Shown piece after piece: positions 17,515 to 26,288 of a stretch of DNA of 64,000 nucleotides; the first letter of the stretch is position 1, and every line of letters begins with the position of its first letter. The position numbers and the translations under genes are program-made. The notes under the pieces were generated by a model. It had not been told where the DNA came from. It was given only the letters and a program-made list of their open reading frames with translations, and searched no databases. This DNA is from Pseudomonas cremoris (GTDB taxonomy: Bacteria > Pseudomonadota > Gammaproteobacteria > Pseudomonadales > Pseudomonadaceae), in the NCBI RefSeq assembly GCF_014230465.1, contig NZ_JAAXCY010000005.1:531040-595039 (forward strand). Direction: 5' to 3'.

Positions 17515-18834
17515 ATGAAAGCCACTTTGAATGTTTTAAGCGTATTGACCGGCAGCCTGGGCATTGCCCTGAGCCCCTTGGCTTCGGCTGATTTTTTGAG
17601 CGACAGCAAAGCCAACTTGAGCATGCGCAACTTCTACTTCAACAACGACAACCGTGACGGTATCGCCGCACCCTCGAAGACCGAGGAATGGGGTCAGGCG
17701 TTTATCCTCAACTACCAATCCGGGTTTACCGACGGCACTGTCGGTTTCGGCCTGGACGCTATCGGCATGCTCGGTGTGACCCTCGACAGCGGCACCGGCC
17801 GTCACGTGGGCAGCTCGATGATCCCCAATGACGACGGCAAGGCCGCTGATAACTGGGCCCGTGGCGGCGCGACGGCCAAGGCCCGCTTCGCCCAGACCGA
17901 ACTGCGCTACGGCTACCTGCGCCCGAACCTGCCGATCCTGGTGAGCAACGATGGCCGGCTGTTGCCGCAGTCTTTTGAGGGCGGCCAGATCACCAGCAAG
18001 GACATCGACAACCTGACCCTGATCGGCGGCCAGTTGCAGCACACCACCGGTCGTGGCTCCAGCGACCGCAGCGGCCTGGCAGCGGCGGGCGGTACCCAGG
18101 AAAGTAATAAGTTCAACTATGCCGGTGCCGATTACCAAGTGAACAAGGACCTGCTGGTCCAGTACTACTACGCCAACCTTGAAGACTATTACCAACAGCA
18201 CTTTGCCGGTTTGATCCATGTATTACCGTTGGGCGACTACGGCTCATTGAAGACCGACCTGCGCTACTTCAAGACCACTTCCGATGGCAAGAACAGCAAC
18301 GCCGCTGGCCGTGCCGAAGGCTACAAGTTCAGCGGTTATACCAAGAACGGCAACGGTGAAATCGACAACAACACCTGGAGTGCGGCGTTCATCTACTCCC
18401 TGGGCCCGCACGCGATCACTGCCGGCTACCAGCAAGTGTCGGACGACAGTAACTTCGCCCAACTCAACCAGGGCGGCCTGGTGAATAAAGGCGAGGGCGG
18501 CTCCAGCCTGTACCTCTACACCGACCGTACCGTGCAGACCTTCATCCAGGCCGGCGAGCGCACGGCGTTTGCGCAATATGCCTACGACTTTGCCGCGCTG
18601 GGCGTGCCGGGTTTGAAGGCGTCGATGATGTACTTGAAGGGTGACCATATCCTCACCACCAGCGGCAGCGATGCCAGCGAATGGGAGCGGGATATTTCCC
18701 TGGACTATGTGGTGCAGAGCGGCACGTTCAAGAACGTCGGGTTTGGCTGGCGTAACGGCGTGTCCCGCAGTGAGGTGGCCAGGGACCAGGATCAGAACCG
18801 GGTGTTTGTGAACTATTCGATTCCGTTGATGTAA
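17515..18834 (+). CDS. OprD-family outer-membrane porin
   Basis: 439 residues with a signal peptide (MKATLNVLSVLTGSLGIALSPLASA) and the family hallmarks: DSKANLSMRNFYFNND near the start of the mature protein, EWGQAFILNYQSGFT, and the C-terminal NYSIPLM. The start at 17515 has GGAG eight to nine bases upstream. Provides substrate-specific passage across the outer membrane. Its position right after the import operon and in the same direction suggests a common substrate. Confidence 0.95.
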   Translation: MKATLNVLSVLTGSLGIALSPLASADFLSDSKANLSMRNFYFNNDNRDGIAAPSKTEEWGQAFILNYQSGFTDGTVGFGLDAIGMLGVTLDSGTGRHVGSSMIPNDDGKAADNWARGGATAKARFAQTELRYGYLRPNLPILVSNDGRLLPQSFEGGQITSKDIDNLTLIGGQLQHTTGRGSSDRSGLAAAGGTQESNKFNYAGADYQVNKDLLVQYYYANLEDYYQQHFAGLIHVLPLGDYGSLKTDLRYFKTTSDGKNSNAAGRAEGYKFSGYTKNGNGEIDNNTWSAAFIYSLGPHAITAGYQQVSDDSNFAQLNQGGLVNKGEGGSSLYLYTDRTVQTFIQAGERTAFAQYAYDFAALGVPGLKASMMYLKGDHILTTSGSDASEWERDISLDYVVQSGTFKNVGFGWRNGVSRSEVARDQDQNRVFVNYSIPLM

Positions 18835-18856
18835 GCCACCTCAGAGTGCGGTTCGC

Positions 18857-18967
18857 TCAGAACACCAGGCGGCCCGTACTCGCCAACAACCAGGCGAGGC
18901 TGCCGATGCCGATCAGGCTGAAAGCAAGAGCAAGGGCGTGCGCCAACAGTACCGTCAACGGGTGCAT
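18857..18967 (-). CDS. 36-residue membrane microprotein, function unknown
   Basis: Starts MHPLTVLLAHALALAFSL and ends in LLASTGRLVF; one long hydrophobic helix spans most of the protein. AGGAAG lies eight bases upstream of the ATG. Too short for standard calling, but codon usage, start site and composition look real. It ends 22 bases from the convergent porin gene. No family recognised. Confidence 0.55.
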   Translation of the reverse strand: MHPLTVLLAHALALAFSLIGIGSLAWLLASTGRLVF

Positions 18968-19076
18968 GGGTGTGCTTCCTGGGTGAGGAGGGAGGCACGA
19001 TTATGAAAAACGTTGGTGCTTGGATACAGACGCTGGTGGATATTTCAGTGATAAGCAAAAGGTATTCACACAATTT

Positions 19077-19209
19077 TGTAGTGAGCGGGCTTGCCCCGCG
19101 CTGGGTGGCGAAGCCGCCCCAATAAGGAAGCTGCGGTGTTTCAGAAAAACCGAGGTGCCTGGGTTTGGGCGGCTTCGCCACCCAGCGCGGGGCAAGCCCG
19201 CTCACTACA
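19077..19209. repeat. Long inverted repeat, second dispersed family, copy 1
   Basis: TGTAGTGAGCGGGCTTGCCC...GGTGGCGAAGCCGCCCC and the inverted complement ending CAAGCCCGCTCACTACA, arms about 43 bases around a 45-base spacer. Related copies are at 37253 and 62186, and a minimal hairpin at 48704. The rest of the 18968-19274 gap holds no gene that I can see. Confidence 0.85.
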
Positions 19210-19274
19210 GGAAGCCATGTGTTGGCAGGTAAGGAGTGTTCGGCTACACATCCCCCCGGCACCACCAAACGCTA

Positions 19275-20363
19275 TCAGGTATTGGTCTTGAGCTTGGTCC
19301 ACAACCGCGTCGCCAACCGCGCGATGGCGGGTGGCAGGTCTTCGACGATGAACAGCTTGTCCATCACGCTTTTCGGCGGGTAGATCGCCAGGTCCTGTTT
19401 CACCGCCGGGGTGAGGAACTCATCGGCAGCGCTGTTGGGGTTGGCGTAGTGGATGCTGTTGCTGATGTTGGCGATCACCTTAGGGTCGAGCAGGTAGTTC
19501 ATGTAGGCGTAGGCGTTCTTTTCATGAGGCGCGGCCTTGGGCATCACGACCATGTCCAGCCACAGCGTGGAGCCTTCTTCGGGAATGGAGTAGGCGATGT
19601 CGATACCGTTCTTGGCTTCCTTCGCGCTGGCCGCCGCTTGCACCACGTCGCCGTTGAAGCCGATCACCGCGCAGATATTGCCGTTGGCCAGGTCGCTGAT
19701 GTACTTCGATGCATGGAAATACTGAATGTACGGTCGGATCTTCAACAGCGCCTGCTCGGCCTTTTTGTAGTCGGCAGGCTCGTGGCTGTGGTGGGGAAGG
19801 CCCAGGTAGTTGAGGGTGATAGGCAGGATCTGCGTGGGGTTGTCGATGATCGCCACGCCGCAGGTGCTGAGTTTCTTAATCGTGTCTTCATCGAAAAACA
19901 TCTTCCAGGAGCGGGTCACGTCGGTGTTGCCAAAGATCGCCTTGATCTTCTCGACGTTGTAGCCAATGCCCGCCGTGCCCCACATATACGGGAAGCCGTA
20001 CCGGTTGCCGGGGTCGTTGGTCTCGAGTTTTTGCATCAGCACTGGATCGAGGTTTTTCCAGTTCGGCAACTGGCTGCGGTCGAGTTTCTGGATAGCCCCG
20101 GCCTTGATCATCCGTGACAGGAAGTGGTTCGAAGGGCTGACCACGTCGTAGCCGGTGTTGCCGGTCATCAGCTTGGATTCGAGTACTTCGTTGCTGTCAT
20201 GAATGTCGTAGGTGGCCTTGATCCCGGTGGCCTGGGTAAAGCGCGTCAGGGTGTCGTCGGCGATGTAGCCGTTCCAGTTGGAGATGTTCACTTCTTCGGC
20301 GGCCTGACTGGCCATCGAAAACACGCTGAGCATGACCGCCACGGACAATCGGTTGATGTGCAT
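19275..20363 (-). CDS. Polyamine-type ABC substrate-binding protein (PotF/SpuD-like)
   Basis: 362 residues with a signal peptide (SVAVMLSVFSMASQA). Mature N terminus EEVNISNWNGYIADDTL and the segments GYDVVSPSNHFLSRMI and YGFPYMWGTAGIGYN match putrescine/spermidine-binding proteins. Start ATG 20363, with AAGGTG six bases away; an in-frame GTG three codons upstream is too close to that site. No permease or ATPase is adjacent, so it must borrow a transporter or act as a sensor. Pairs with the FAD oxidoreductase upstream. Confidence 0.9.
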   Translation of the reverse strand: MHINRLSVAVMLSVFSMASQAAEEVNISNWNGYIADDTLTRFTQATGIKATYDIHDSNEVLESKLMTGNTGYDVVSPSNHFLSRMIKAGAIQKLDRSQLPNWKNLDPVLMQKLETNDPGNRYGFPYMWGTAGIGYNVEKIKAIFGNTDVTRSWKMFFDEDTIKKLSTCGVAIIDNPTQILPITLNYLGLPHHSHEPADYKKAEQALLKIRPYIQYFHASKYISDLANGNICAVIGFNGDVVQAAASAKEAKNGIDIAYSIPEEGSTLWLDMVVMPKAAPHEKNAYAYMNYLLDPKVIANISNSIHYANPNSAADEFLTPAVKQDLAIYPPKSVMDKLFIVEDLPPAIARLATRLWTKLKTNT

Positions 20364-20382
20364 TGCATTCACCTTTTTTGTT

Positions 20383-21702
20383 TTAGATTTCGGAACGGGC
20401 GCGCACCGCTTCGATGCGCATGCGCAGCAGGGCGCCGAGGTCGAACAAGGGGCGCGGTGGCAGCCAGCCAGGTTGTGCGCGCTGGATCACCGATTGCAGC
20501 AATGATGAGTGTTCACCACTGGCCCATTCGGCCATCAGCCGACCCCACAAGGTGCCGCGCGCCACTCCCGAACCGTTGCAACCGGCGATGGCGTACAGGT
20601 TGTTTTCGACCCTGGCGAAATACGGCTGGCCGGAGCGCGACGCGCTGAGGTGGCCGGTCCAGGTGTAGTGGATGTCCTGCTCGGTGAGCCACGGAAAACG
20701 CCGTTGCAAACCGCGCATGTGGTGCTGGCGGCGCTGCTGCAAGTCATCGTTGGACACGTCGCGCGTGCGGTATTCAGCGGTGTTGCGGATCATCACGCGA
20801 CGGTCCGGAGTCAAGCGCACGGTGGCCCCCAATGGCCGTGTGGAGAGCACGCCCCATGGCTCGGCGGCGCATTCCTTGGCGGTGAGCGGGCGGGTGAGGC
20901 TGGCGCTGAGTTCCATGGGGAAGGTGGCGCTGTTGCCCAGGCCCACACGCGGGATAAAGGCATTCAGGCACACCAGCGTTTGCCGCGCCTCGACGCTCCC
21001 GGCCTCGCTGCGTGCGCGGATGGCGCCGTTGGCCATGCGTTCCAGGCCGGTGATGGCGGTGTGTTCAAACAGGCTGACATTCGCCGGCAGCGCCTCCAGC
21101 AGGCCTCTTACGTACTTGGCCGGCTGCAACAACGCGTTGCCACTGCCGCACCAGATACCGGCCTGGTAATGCGCGGTGCCGAGGGCTTGGCGCAGTGCAT
21201 CGCCTTGCAGGAAATCGGCGGACGCACCCAGGGCGCGCAAGGTCGCGAGCTTGGCCTCGACGTGGCTGAGTTTGTCGGAGTCGTGCACGGCGAAGAAATA
21301 GCCGTTGTCGCGAAAATCGCAGTCGATGCCGTGTCTGCTGATGCGTTGGCGCACCTCATCGCTGGCAGCACGTGAAATGGCGGTGTCCACTTCAAAGCCG
21401 GCGAATCCCGCGCTGCCCATCAGTTCGTTTTCCGCCGGGTGCTCGTGCGCCACCACAAACCCCGAGTTACGGGCCGAGGCGCCTTGTGCGGCATGTTGCC
21501 GATCAATGATCACGATGTGCGCTTCGGGGTGCAGCGCCGCCAGGCTGTGGGCAGCGCTGAGCCCGGTGATGCCGGCGCCGATCACCAGCCAGTCGGCCTG
21601 CAGCGTGCCTTGCACGGCGGCGCGGGCGGGCAGGGGTTCGGTTTGGGCTATCCAGCCACAGATATTGTCCACGGTAACCTCGGCTGCATGCGCTGTTCGC
21701 AT
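20383..21702 (-). CDS. FAD-dependent amine oxidoreductase (PuuB/DAO-like)
   Basis: 439 residues with GAGITG nucleotide-binding motif near 42-47, GASARNSGFV flavin loop, and a C-terminal CNGSGVARGTLWG segment like gamma-glutamylputrescine oxidases. Lies 19 bases upstream of the polyamine-binding protein on the same strand and is divergent from a LysR regulator, which supports a role in polyamine or amine oxidation (inference). Start MRTAHAAE at 21702. Confidence 0.88.
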   Translation of the reverse strand: MRTAHAAEVTVDNICGWIAQTEPLPARAAVQGTLQADWLVIGAGITGLSAAHSLAALHPEAHIVIIDRQHAAQGASARNSGFVVAHEHPAENELMGSAGFAGFEVDTAISRAASDEVRQRISRHGIDCDFRDNGYFFAVHDSDKLSHVEAKLATLRALGASADFLQGDALRQALGTAHYQAGIWCGSGNALLQPAKYVRGLLEALPANVSLFEHTAITGLERMANGAIRARSEAGSVEARQTLVCLNAFIPRVGLGNSATFPMELSASLTRPLTAKECAAEPWGVLSTRPLGATVRLTPDRRVMIRNTAEYRTRDVSNDDLQQRRQHHMRGLQRRFPWLTEQDIHYTWTGHLSASRSGQPYFARVENNLYAIAGCNGSGVARGTLWGRLMAEWASGEHSSLLQSVIQRAQPGWLPPRPLFDLGALLRMRIEAVRARSEI

Positions 21703-21788
21703 GGATGGTTTAAGTCGATGGCTGGAATTTATAGGGGCTTGGGTGATACAACCAACGTTATAAAATCATCCAGCTATTCGGAAAGCGC

Positions 21789-22664
21789 ATGGATAAGATT
21801 CGTCACGTGCCGTCGTTGCAGGGCCTGCAAGCGTTGGTGGAAGTCAGCGACAGCGAAAGCTTCACCCTGGCGGCGCAAACGCTGTGCCTGACCCAGAGCG
21901 CAGTCAGCCGCCAGATCCAGCAATTGGAAAGCCACTTCGGTGTGGCGCTGATCACCCGCACCAGCCGTCGCCTGCAATTGACGGCTGAGGGCGAGCAGGT
22001 GTTGGCCAGTGCGCGCAGTATCCTGGCGCAACTCAAGGGGCTGGAGGACCGTATTTCACCGCACAAACGTCCGTTCCGCATTCGCCTGCATGTGTCGCTG
22101 GCGGTGCGCTGGTTGCTGCCCAAGTTGAGTGACTTCTATCGGCAGCACCCGGACATTTCCCTCGCGATTGAGACAGTCGCCACCGAGGTGGTCGAGCCCG
22201 CCGGCGACAGTGATGCCTACATCCAATACCTGCCCAAGGTGCCGAACGATCAGGCCTGCCTGACGCTGTTCCAGGAAAAGCTGGTGCCGGTATGCGCGCC
22301 CCACCTTGGGCCGCTGGCAACGCTGCAAGACCTGCAGCGCGTGGCGCTGCTGCACCGTTCGGTCGACAAGCAAGACTGGCGCGTATGGCTGGCGGCTCAC
22401 GGCGCCGAGGCGTTGGAAGATTACCGGCACATTCCGTTCAACCTTGATGAGCTGGCGCTGGATGCCGCTGCGCGAGGGTTGGGCGTGGCGATGACCGACC
22501 AGACGCTGGCCGCCGAGTCCATCGAACGCGGTGTGCTGGTAGTGCCTTTCGGTGAACCACTGGAAACGGGCGGTGTGTACGCGCTGTGCCTGCAACCGAT
22601 GGCGGCGTCTCACCCGGGGTGCAAGGTGCTGAGGGAGTGGTTTACCCGTCAGGCGCAGCGCTGA
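21789..22664 (+). CDS. LysR-family regulator (GcvA-like)
   Basis: 291 residues: HTH in the first 65 residues (FTLAAQTLCLTQSAVSRQI region), effector domain after residue 90 with LHVSLAVRWLLPKLSDFY, a pattern of GcvA-type members. The 86-base gap to the divergent FAD oxidoreductase contains ATACAACCAACGTTATAA, AT-rich and partly dyadic, a plausible operator. Probably regulates the oxidoreductase/binding-protein pair. Confidence 0.92.
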   Translation: MDKIRHVPSLQGLQALVEVSDSESFTLAAQTLCLTQSAVSRQIQQLESHFGVALITRTSRRLQLTAEGEQVLASARSILAQLKGLEDRISPHKRPFRIRLHVSLAVRWLLPKLSDFYRQHPDISLAIETVATEVVEPAGDSDAYIQYLPKVPNDQACLTLFQEKLVPVCAPHLGPLATLQDLQRVALLHRSVDKQDWRVWLAAHGAEALEDYRHIPFNLDELALDAAARGLGVAMTDQTLAAESIERGVLVVPFGEPLETGGVYALCLQPMAASHPGCKVLREWFTRQAQR

Positions 22665-22736
22665 ACTACAAACGTACAAGAATTCGCCCAGCCCGCCTCA
22701 GTAGACTCGAATCACTTCCTCTACTGCAGGTTTTTC

Positions 22737-23348
22737 ATGGACATTTTCCTCTACGCATTCAGCGTCATGTACAGCCCGGGCCCGGTGAACTTCATGGGCC
22801 TCAATGCCGGGCTTACCGGCCAGTTTCGCCGCTCCACCGGGTTCTTCATCGGCGTTGGCTGTGCGATGTTGCTGCTGTTCGTGTTGTTCGGCTACACCGG
22901 CGAGGCGATCATTTCCCAGGCGGCGTTGCCGTACATCTCGTTGATCGGCGGTGTGTACACGCTGTACCTGGCCTATCAGGTATTCACCGCGCGCACGGTG
23001 GTGGATGAGGCGTCCTCAACGGCGCCGGCCAAGACCCTCACGTTCTGGAATGGCTTGGTGATTCAGTTGCTCAACCCCAAGGGCATCATGGCGGTGCTGC
23101 CGATCACCAGCGTGATGTTGCCGGCGGCGCATATCACCGGTGTGTCCATCGCGGTGGTGTCGGCACTGCTGGCGTTTGGCGCGTTCGGCGCGCCGTGGAT
23201 TTACTCGCTGCTGGGTGCACTACTGGGGCGGCGTATCAACGGCACGTCGGCGTTTACCGTGTTTAATCGCTGCATGGGGATTGCGTTGGCGGTGTGTGCG
23301 TATTTCATGTTTCACGCGTTTTATGTGCACCTGATACCCAGCGTTTAG
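22737..23348 (+). CDS. LysE/RhtB-family amino-acid exporter
   Basis: 203 residues, five to six membrane helices, with the N-terminal SPGPVNFMGLNAGLTGQ motif of the family and NPKGIMAVLPI in the second half. An inner-membrane efflux protein for amino acids or similar small molecules. Lies 72 bases after the LysR gene on the same strand; whether it is in the same transcription unit is not clear. Confidence 0.9.
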   Translation: MDIFLYAFSVMYSPGPVNFMGLNAGLTGQFRRSTGFFIGVGCAMLLLFVLFGYTGEAIISQAALPYISLIGGVYTLYLAYQVFTARTVVDEASSTAPAKTLTFWNGLVIQLLNPKGIMAVLPITSVMLPAAHITGVSIAVVSALLAFGAFGAPWIYSLLGALLGRRINGTSAFTVFNRCMGIALAVCAYFMFHAFYVHLIPSV

Positions 23349-23359
23349 CACCGTCAACC

Positions 23360-23448
23360 TGTGGGAGCGGGCTTGCTCGCGAAAGCGGTGGTTCAGTCAA
23401 AGATTTATTGCCTGATACTCCGCTTTCGCGAGCAAGCCCGCTCCCACA
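23360..23448. repeat. REPIN, copy 3
   Basis: Begins TGTGGGAGCGGGCTTGCTCG and ends with the inverted CAAGCCCGCTCCCACA; inner arms CGAAAGCGG/CCGCTTTCG. Located between the convergent LysE and DUF1624 genes, a typical REP location. Confidence 0.88.
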
Positions 23449-23464
23449 TTTGGATTGTGTGGGG

Positions 23465-24619
23465 TCAGAGGTATTTGAGCCAGGCAATGTCCCGACGCCT
23501 TGCTTTCAGTTCGGCAAACCATTGCACTGGCCAATACAATGCAATCGGCAATACCAGCGCCACCAGCCAAATCGCCCCAATACCTTCGAAGCCAAAATAC
23601 TTGCCCTGGTTAAGCCCAAACAGCGCTACACACACTACATAAAGAATTTTCAATACATACAGGTGCAGCAAATAAAAGAACATCGGCGCTGCCCCAAAGG
23701 TGGCCAGCACGCCAATCCAACGTTTGTGCCCCGCGCGTTCGAACGCCAGCAACAGCAGCAAACCAACCCCCAGCGTCAGCGCCAAAAACAACAGTGACGG
23801 CGGGTACTTGGTCACGTTGAAAAAACTCATCAAGGTCTGCACGCCATTGTCATAGGCCTGCCAGGGTTTTTCGCCGTAGCCGTTGAAAGCCCGCAGCACC
23901 CAAAACCCAATTAGAGCACCAGCGCCCGACAGCCACAGATAGCGCTGACGCACCGCCGGCGGCATGCCATTGGCAAACCATGGACCCAGCCCGTAGCCCA
24001 GGGCGATCACGCCGATCCACGGCAGCACCGGATAGGTGGTGCGCAGGCGCAGAGTGTCACTCACATCGATCCAGCCGCGTTCATGCAGGATCGCCCACAG
24101 GTTTTGCAACGCCGACCCCGGCGCGAAGTGCAAACCATCCAGCAGGTTGTGCCCGCCGATGATCACCAGCGCCACGCCCACCAGAAATGCGCGCGGCAAC
24201 CACACCAGCGCTGCAAGGGCGAGCATGCTCACGCCGATGGCCCAGATCACTTGCATATAGATCACGCTGGGCGGCAACTGGAAGGTCCAGGCGAAGTTGA
24301 CCAAGGTGAATTCCAGCACCACCAGGAACAACCCGCGCTTGAACAGGAACGCCGACACGTCGCGGCGCCCCTGGTATTTCTGGCCGTACAGCCACGCCGA
24401 CAACCCCGTGAGCAACACAAATACCGGCGCACACAGGTGGGCGAGGGTACGGCTGATAAACAGCGCGGGCTCGGTGCTGTCGATGTTCATCGGGTCGCTG
24501 ACCTGGCGGTGCAGCAGGAAGGTTTCGCGCACGTGGTCCAGCAACATGAACAGGATCACCAGGCCGCGCAGGGCGTCGATGGAAAGCAGGCGTTGGCGCA
24601 GGGGAACAGCGTCGGTCAT
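23465..24619 (-). CDS. DUF1624 multi-pass membrane protein (acyltransferase-like)
   Basis: 384 residues with about ten hydrophobic helices. The N-terminal RLLSIDALRGLVILFMLLDHVRE (core SIDALRG...DHVRE) is the hallmark of DUF1624/heparan-alpha-glucosaminide acetyltransferase-like proteins, followed by HLCAPVFVLLTGLSAWL. Inner membrane; acyl transfer to an extracytoplasmic sugar is proposed for relatives, unproven here. Divergent from the ECF sigma gene. Confidence 0.87.
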   Translation of the reverse strand: MTDAVPLRQRLLSIDALRGLVILFMLLDHVRETFLLHRQVSDPMNIDSTEPALFISRTLAHLCAPVFVLLTGLSAWLYGQKYQGRRDVSAFLFKRGLFLVVLEFTLVNFAWTFQLPPSVIYMQVIWAIGVSMLALAALVWLPRAFLVGVALVIIGGHNLLDGLHFAPGSALQNLWAILHERGWIDVSDTLRLRTTYPVLPWIGVIALGYGLGPWFANGMPPAVRQRYLWLSGAGALIGFWVLRAFNGYGEKPWQAYDNGVQTLMSFFNVTKYPPSLLFLALTLGVGLLLLLAFERAGHKRWIGVLATFGAAPMFFYLLHLYVLKILYVVCVALFGLNQGKYFGFEGIGAIWLVALVLPIALYWPVQWFAELKARRRDIAWLKYL

Positions 24620-24749
24620 AGGGGAGATCGCAGGGCTGAGTGGAAAATTGGCGTTATCCTATAACATTAATTTGTGCGTTGCCGCGTTTCACCCCGACAG
24701 ATTAGAATGCGATCAATTCTTAATTACTTCCGGGCTCCGGGTGATCTGC

Positions 24750-25247
24750 ATGTCGACTTCGCTCAATCTGCCTGTCCAGGCGTTGTACTGCGAACACCAC
24801 GGATGGTTGTACCGCTGGCTCGATCGCAAGCTGGGCAATGCCAGTGATGCGGCGGACCTGGCCCATGACACCTTCGTGCGCCTGCTCTCCCGCCAAAACA
24901 ATGCGGGGTTCGGCAGCGAGCCGCGTGCGTTACTCACGCACATCGCCAAGGGCTTGATGATCGACAGCTGGCGCCGCCAGGAAGTCGAGCGCGCCTACCT
25001 GGAAACCATCGCCCACCTGCCGGAGCAGGAGGTGCCGTCGCCGGAAACCCGCTGGTTGATCCTTGAAGCGCTGTACCGCATCGAAGCCATGCTGCGGGAT
25101 TTGCCGGAGAAAACCCGGCAGGCATTCCTGATGTCGCAGATTGACGGGCTGACCTACCCGCAGATCGCCGATGAGTTGAAGGTGTCGCTGGTCTCGGTCA
25201 AACGCTATATGCGCGACGCGTTCCTTGCGTGCCTGAGCGTGGCATGA
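24750..25247 (+). CDS. ECF sigma factor (FecI-like)
   Basis: 165 residues: sigma region 2 (LYRWLDRKLGNASDAADLAHDTFVRLL, core DAADLAHDTFVRLL) and region 4 (LPEKTRQAFLMSQIDGLTYPQIA). Start MSTSLNLP at 24750; a GTG three codons up is an alternative. Its stop overlaps the start of the FecR-like gene. It should direct transcription of the adjacent TonB receptor when the cognate siderophore is present. Confidence 0.93.
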   Translation: MSTSLNLPVQALYCEHHGWLYRWLDRKLGNASDAADLAHDTFVRLLSRQNNAGFGSEPRALLTHIAKGLMIDSWRRQEVERAYLETIAHLPEQEVPSPETRWLILEALYRIEAMLRDLPEKTRQAFLMSQIDGLTYPQIADELKVSLVSVKRYMRDAFLACLSVA

Positions 25248-26197
25248 ACCCCTCCATTGATCCGCTGATTCTCGGTGAGGCCGCCGACTGGATGGTGCAG
25301 TTGCAATCTGGCAGCGCCACCGATGAAGACCGTCGCGCCATCGCCCAGTGGCAGGGCCGCAGCGCCCAGCATGCCCAGGCCTGGCAGCGGGCGGAGGCGA
25401 TCTTGGGAGACTTCAACAGCGTGCCGGGCGCGATTGCCGGCGACACCCTCAAGCGCATCGGCCGCAAGAAAGCCCTGGGCCGCCGCCAGGCGTTGGGGCT
25501 GTTGCTGCTGGCAGGGCCAGCGACCTGGCTGGCCTACCGGCACAAACCCTGGCAGCCATGGACTGCCGACCAGCACACCGCCATCGGCGAGCAACGCCAC
25601 CTCACCTTGCCCGATGGCACGCGCCTGCTGATCAATACCGGCAGCTCGCTGAACATCGCTTTCAGTGAGCACGTGCGGCGCATCGAGTTGCTGCAAGGCG
25701 AGGTGATGATCACCACCGCCAAGGACCCCGCACCGACCCATCGCCCGTTTATCGTGCAGACCCGCCATGGCACTGCGCGAGCCTTGGGAACGCATTTCAG
25801 CGTGCGGGTAGGGGAGCAGGTCAGCCGTGTGGCGGTCATCGAAGGTGCGGTGGAAATGCTGCCACAGCATGCCAGCCATGGCGTGATTCTCAAGGCTGGC
25901 GAACAAAGTGCATTCGACAGCGACCGCGTGGCGGCGGTGCAGGCCCTGGATATCAGCGCCATGACTTGGGAGAACGGCATGTTGCTGGCCCAGCAGATGC
26001 GCCTGGCCGACTTGCTCGACGAGTTGGGCCGCTACCGTCACGGTGTGTTGCGTTGTCACGACAGTGTGGCCGGGCTGACGGTGTCCGGGGCGTTCCCGCT
26101 GCGCGACACCGACGCCAGCCTGCGCCTGTTGCAGGAAACCTTGCCGGTCAAGATCAGCAGCCTGACCGGCTATTGGGTGACCATTGAGCCGCGCTGA
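25244..26197 (+). CDS. FecR-family anti-sigma factor / transducer
   Basis: 317 residues. N-terminal cytoplasmic domain with the EAADWMVQLQSG motif, single membrane span near residues 86-100 (ALGLLLLAGPATWLAY), periplasmic FecR domain (LPDGTRLLINTGSSLNI) and C-terminal STN-like part. Start overlaps the sigma stop by four bases (ATGA). Passes the siderophore signal from the receptor's N-terminal domain to the sigma factor. Confidence 0.93.
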   Translation: MNPSIDPLILGEAADWMVQLQSGSATDEDRRAIAQWQGRSAQHAQAWQRAEAILGDFNSVPGAIAGDTLKRIGRKKALGRRQALGLLLLAGPATWLAYRHKPWQPWTADQHTAIGEQRHLTLPDGTRLLINTGSSLNIAFSEHVRRIELLQGEVMITTAKDPAPTHRPFIVQTRHGTARALGTHFSVRVGEQVSRVAVIEGAVEMLPQHASHGVILKAGEQSAFDSDRVAAVQALDISAMTWENGMLLAQQMRLADLLDELGRYRHGVLRCHDSVAGLTVSGAFPLRDTDASLRLLQETLPVKISSLTGYWVTIEPR

Positions 26198-26288
26198 ATT
26201 TATTTGCGGCTTTCGCTGATACCTTTTTTGTTGTCGTGCGGTGTAGGGAAGAACCCTCAACGTTGCACCGCGCCGACAGGAATGCCCC

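Noticed and set aside
24660..24745. Fur box upstream of the ECF sigma gene
   Set aside because: Some AT-rich 6-mers occur, but no stretch approaches the 19-base consensus closely enough to call.
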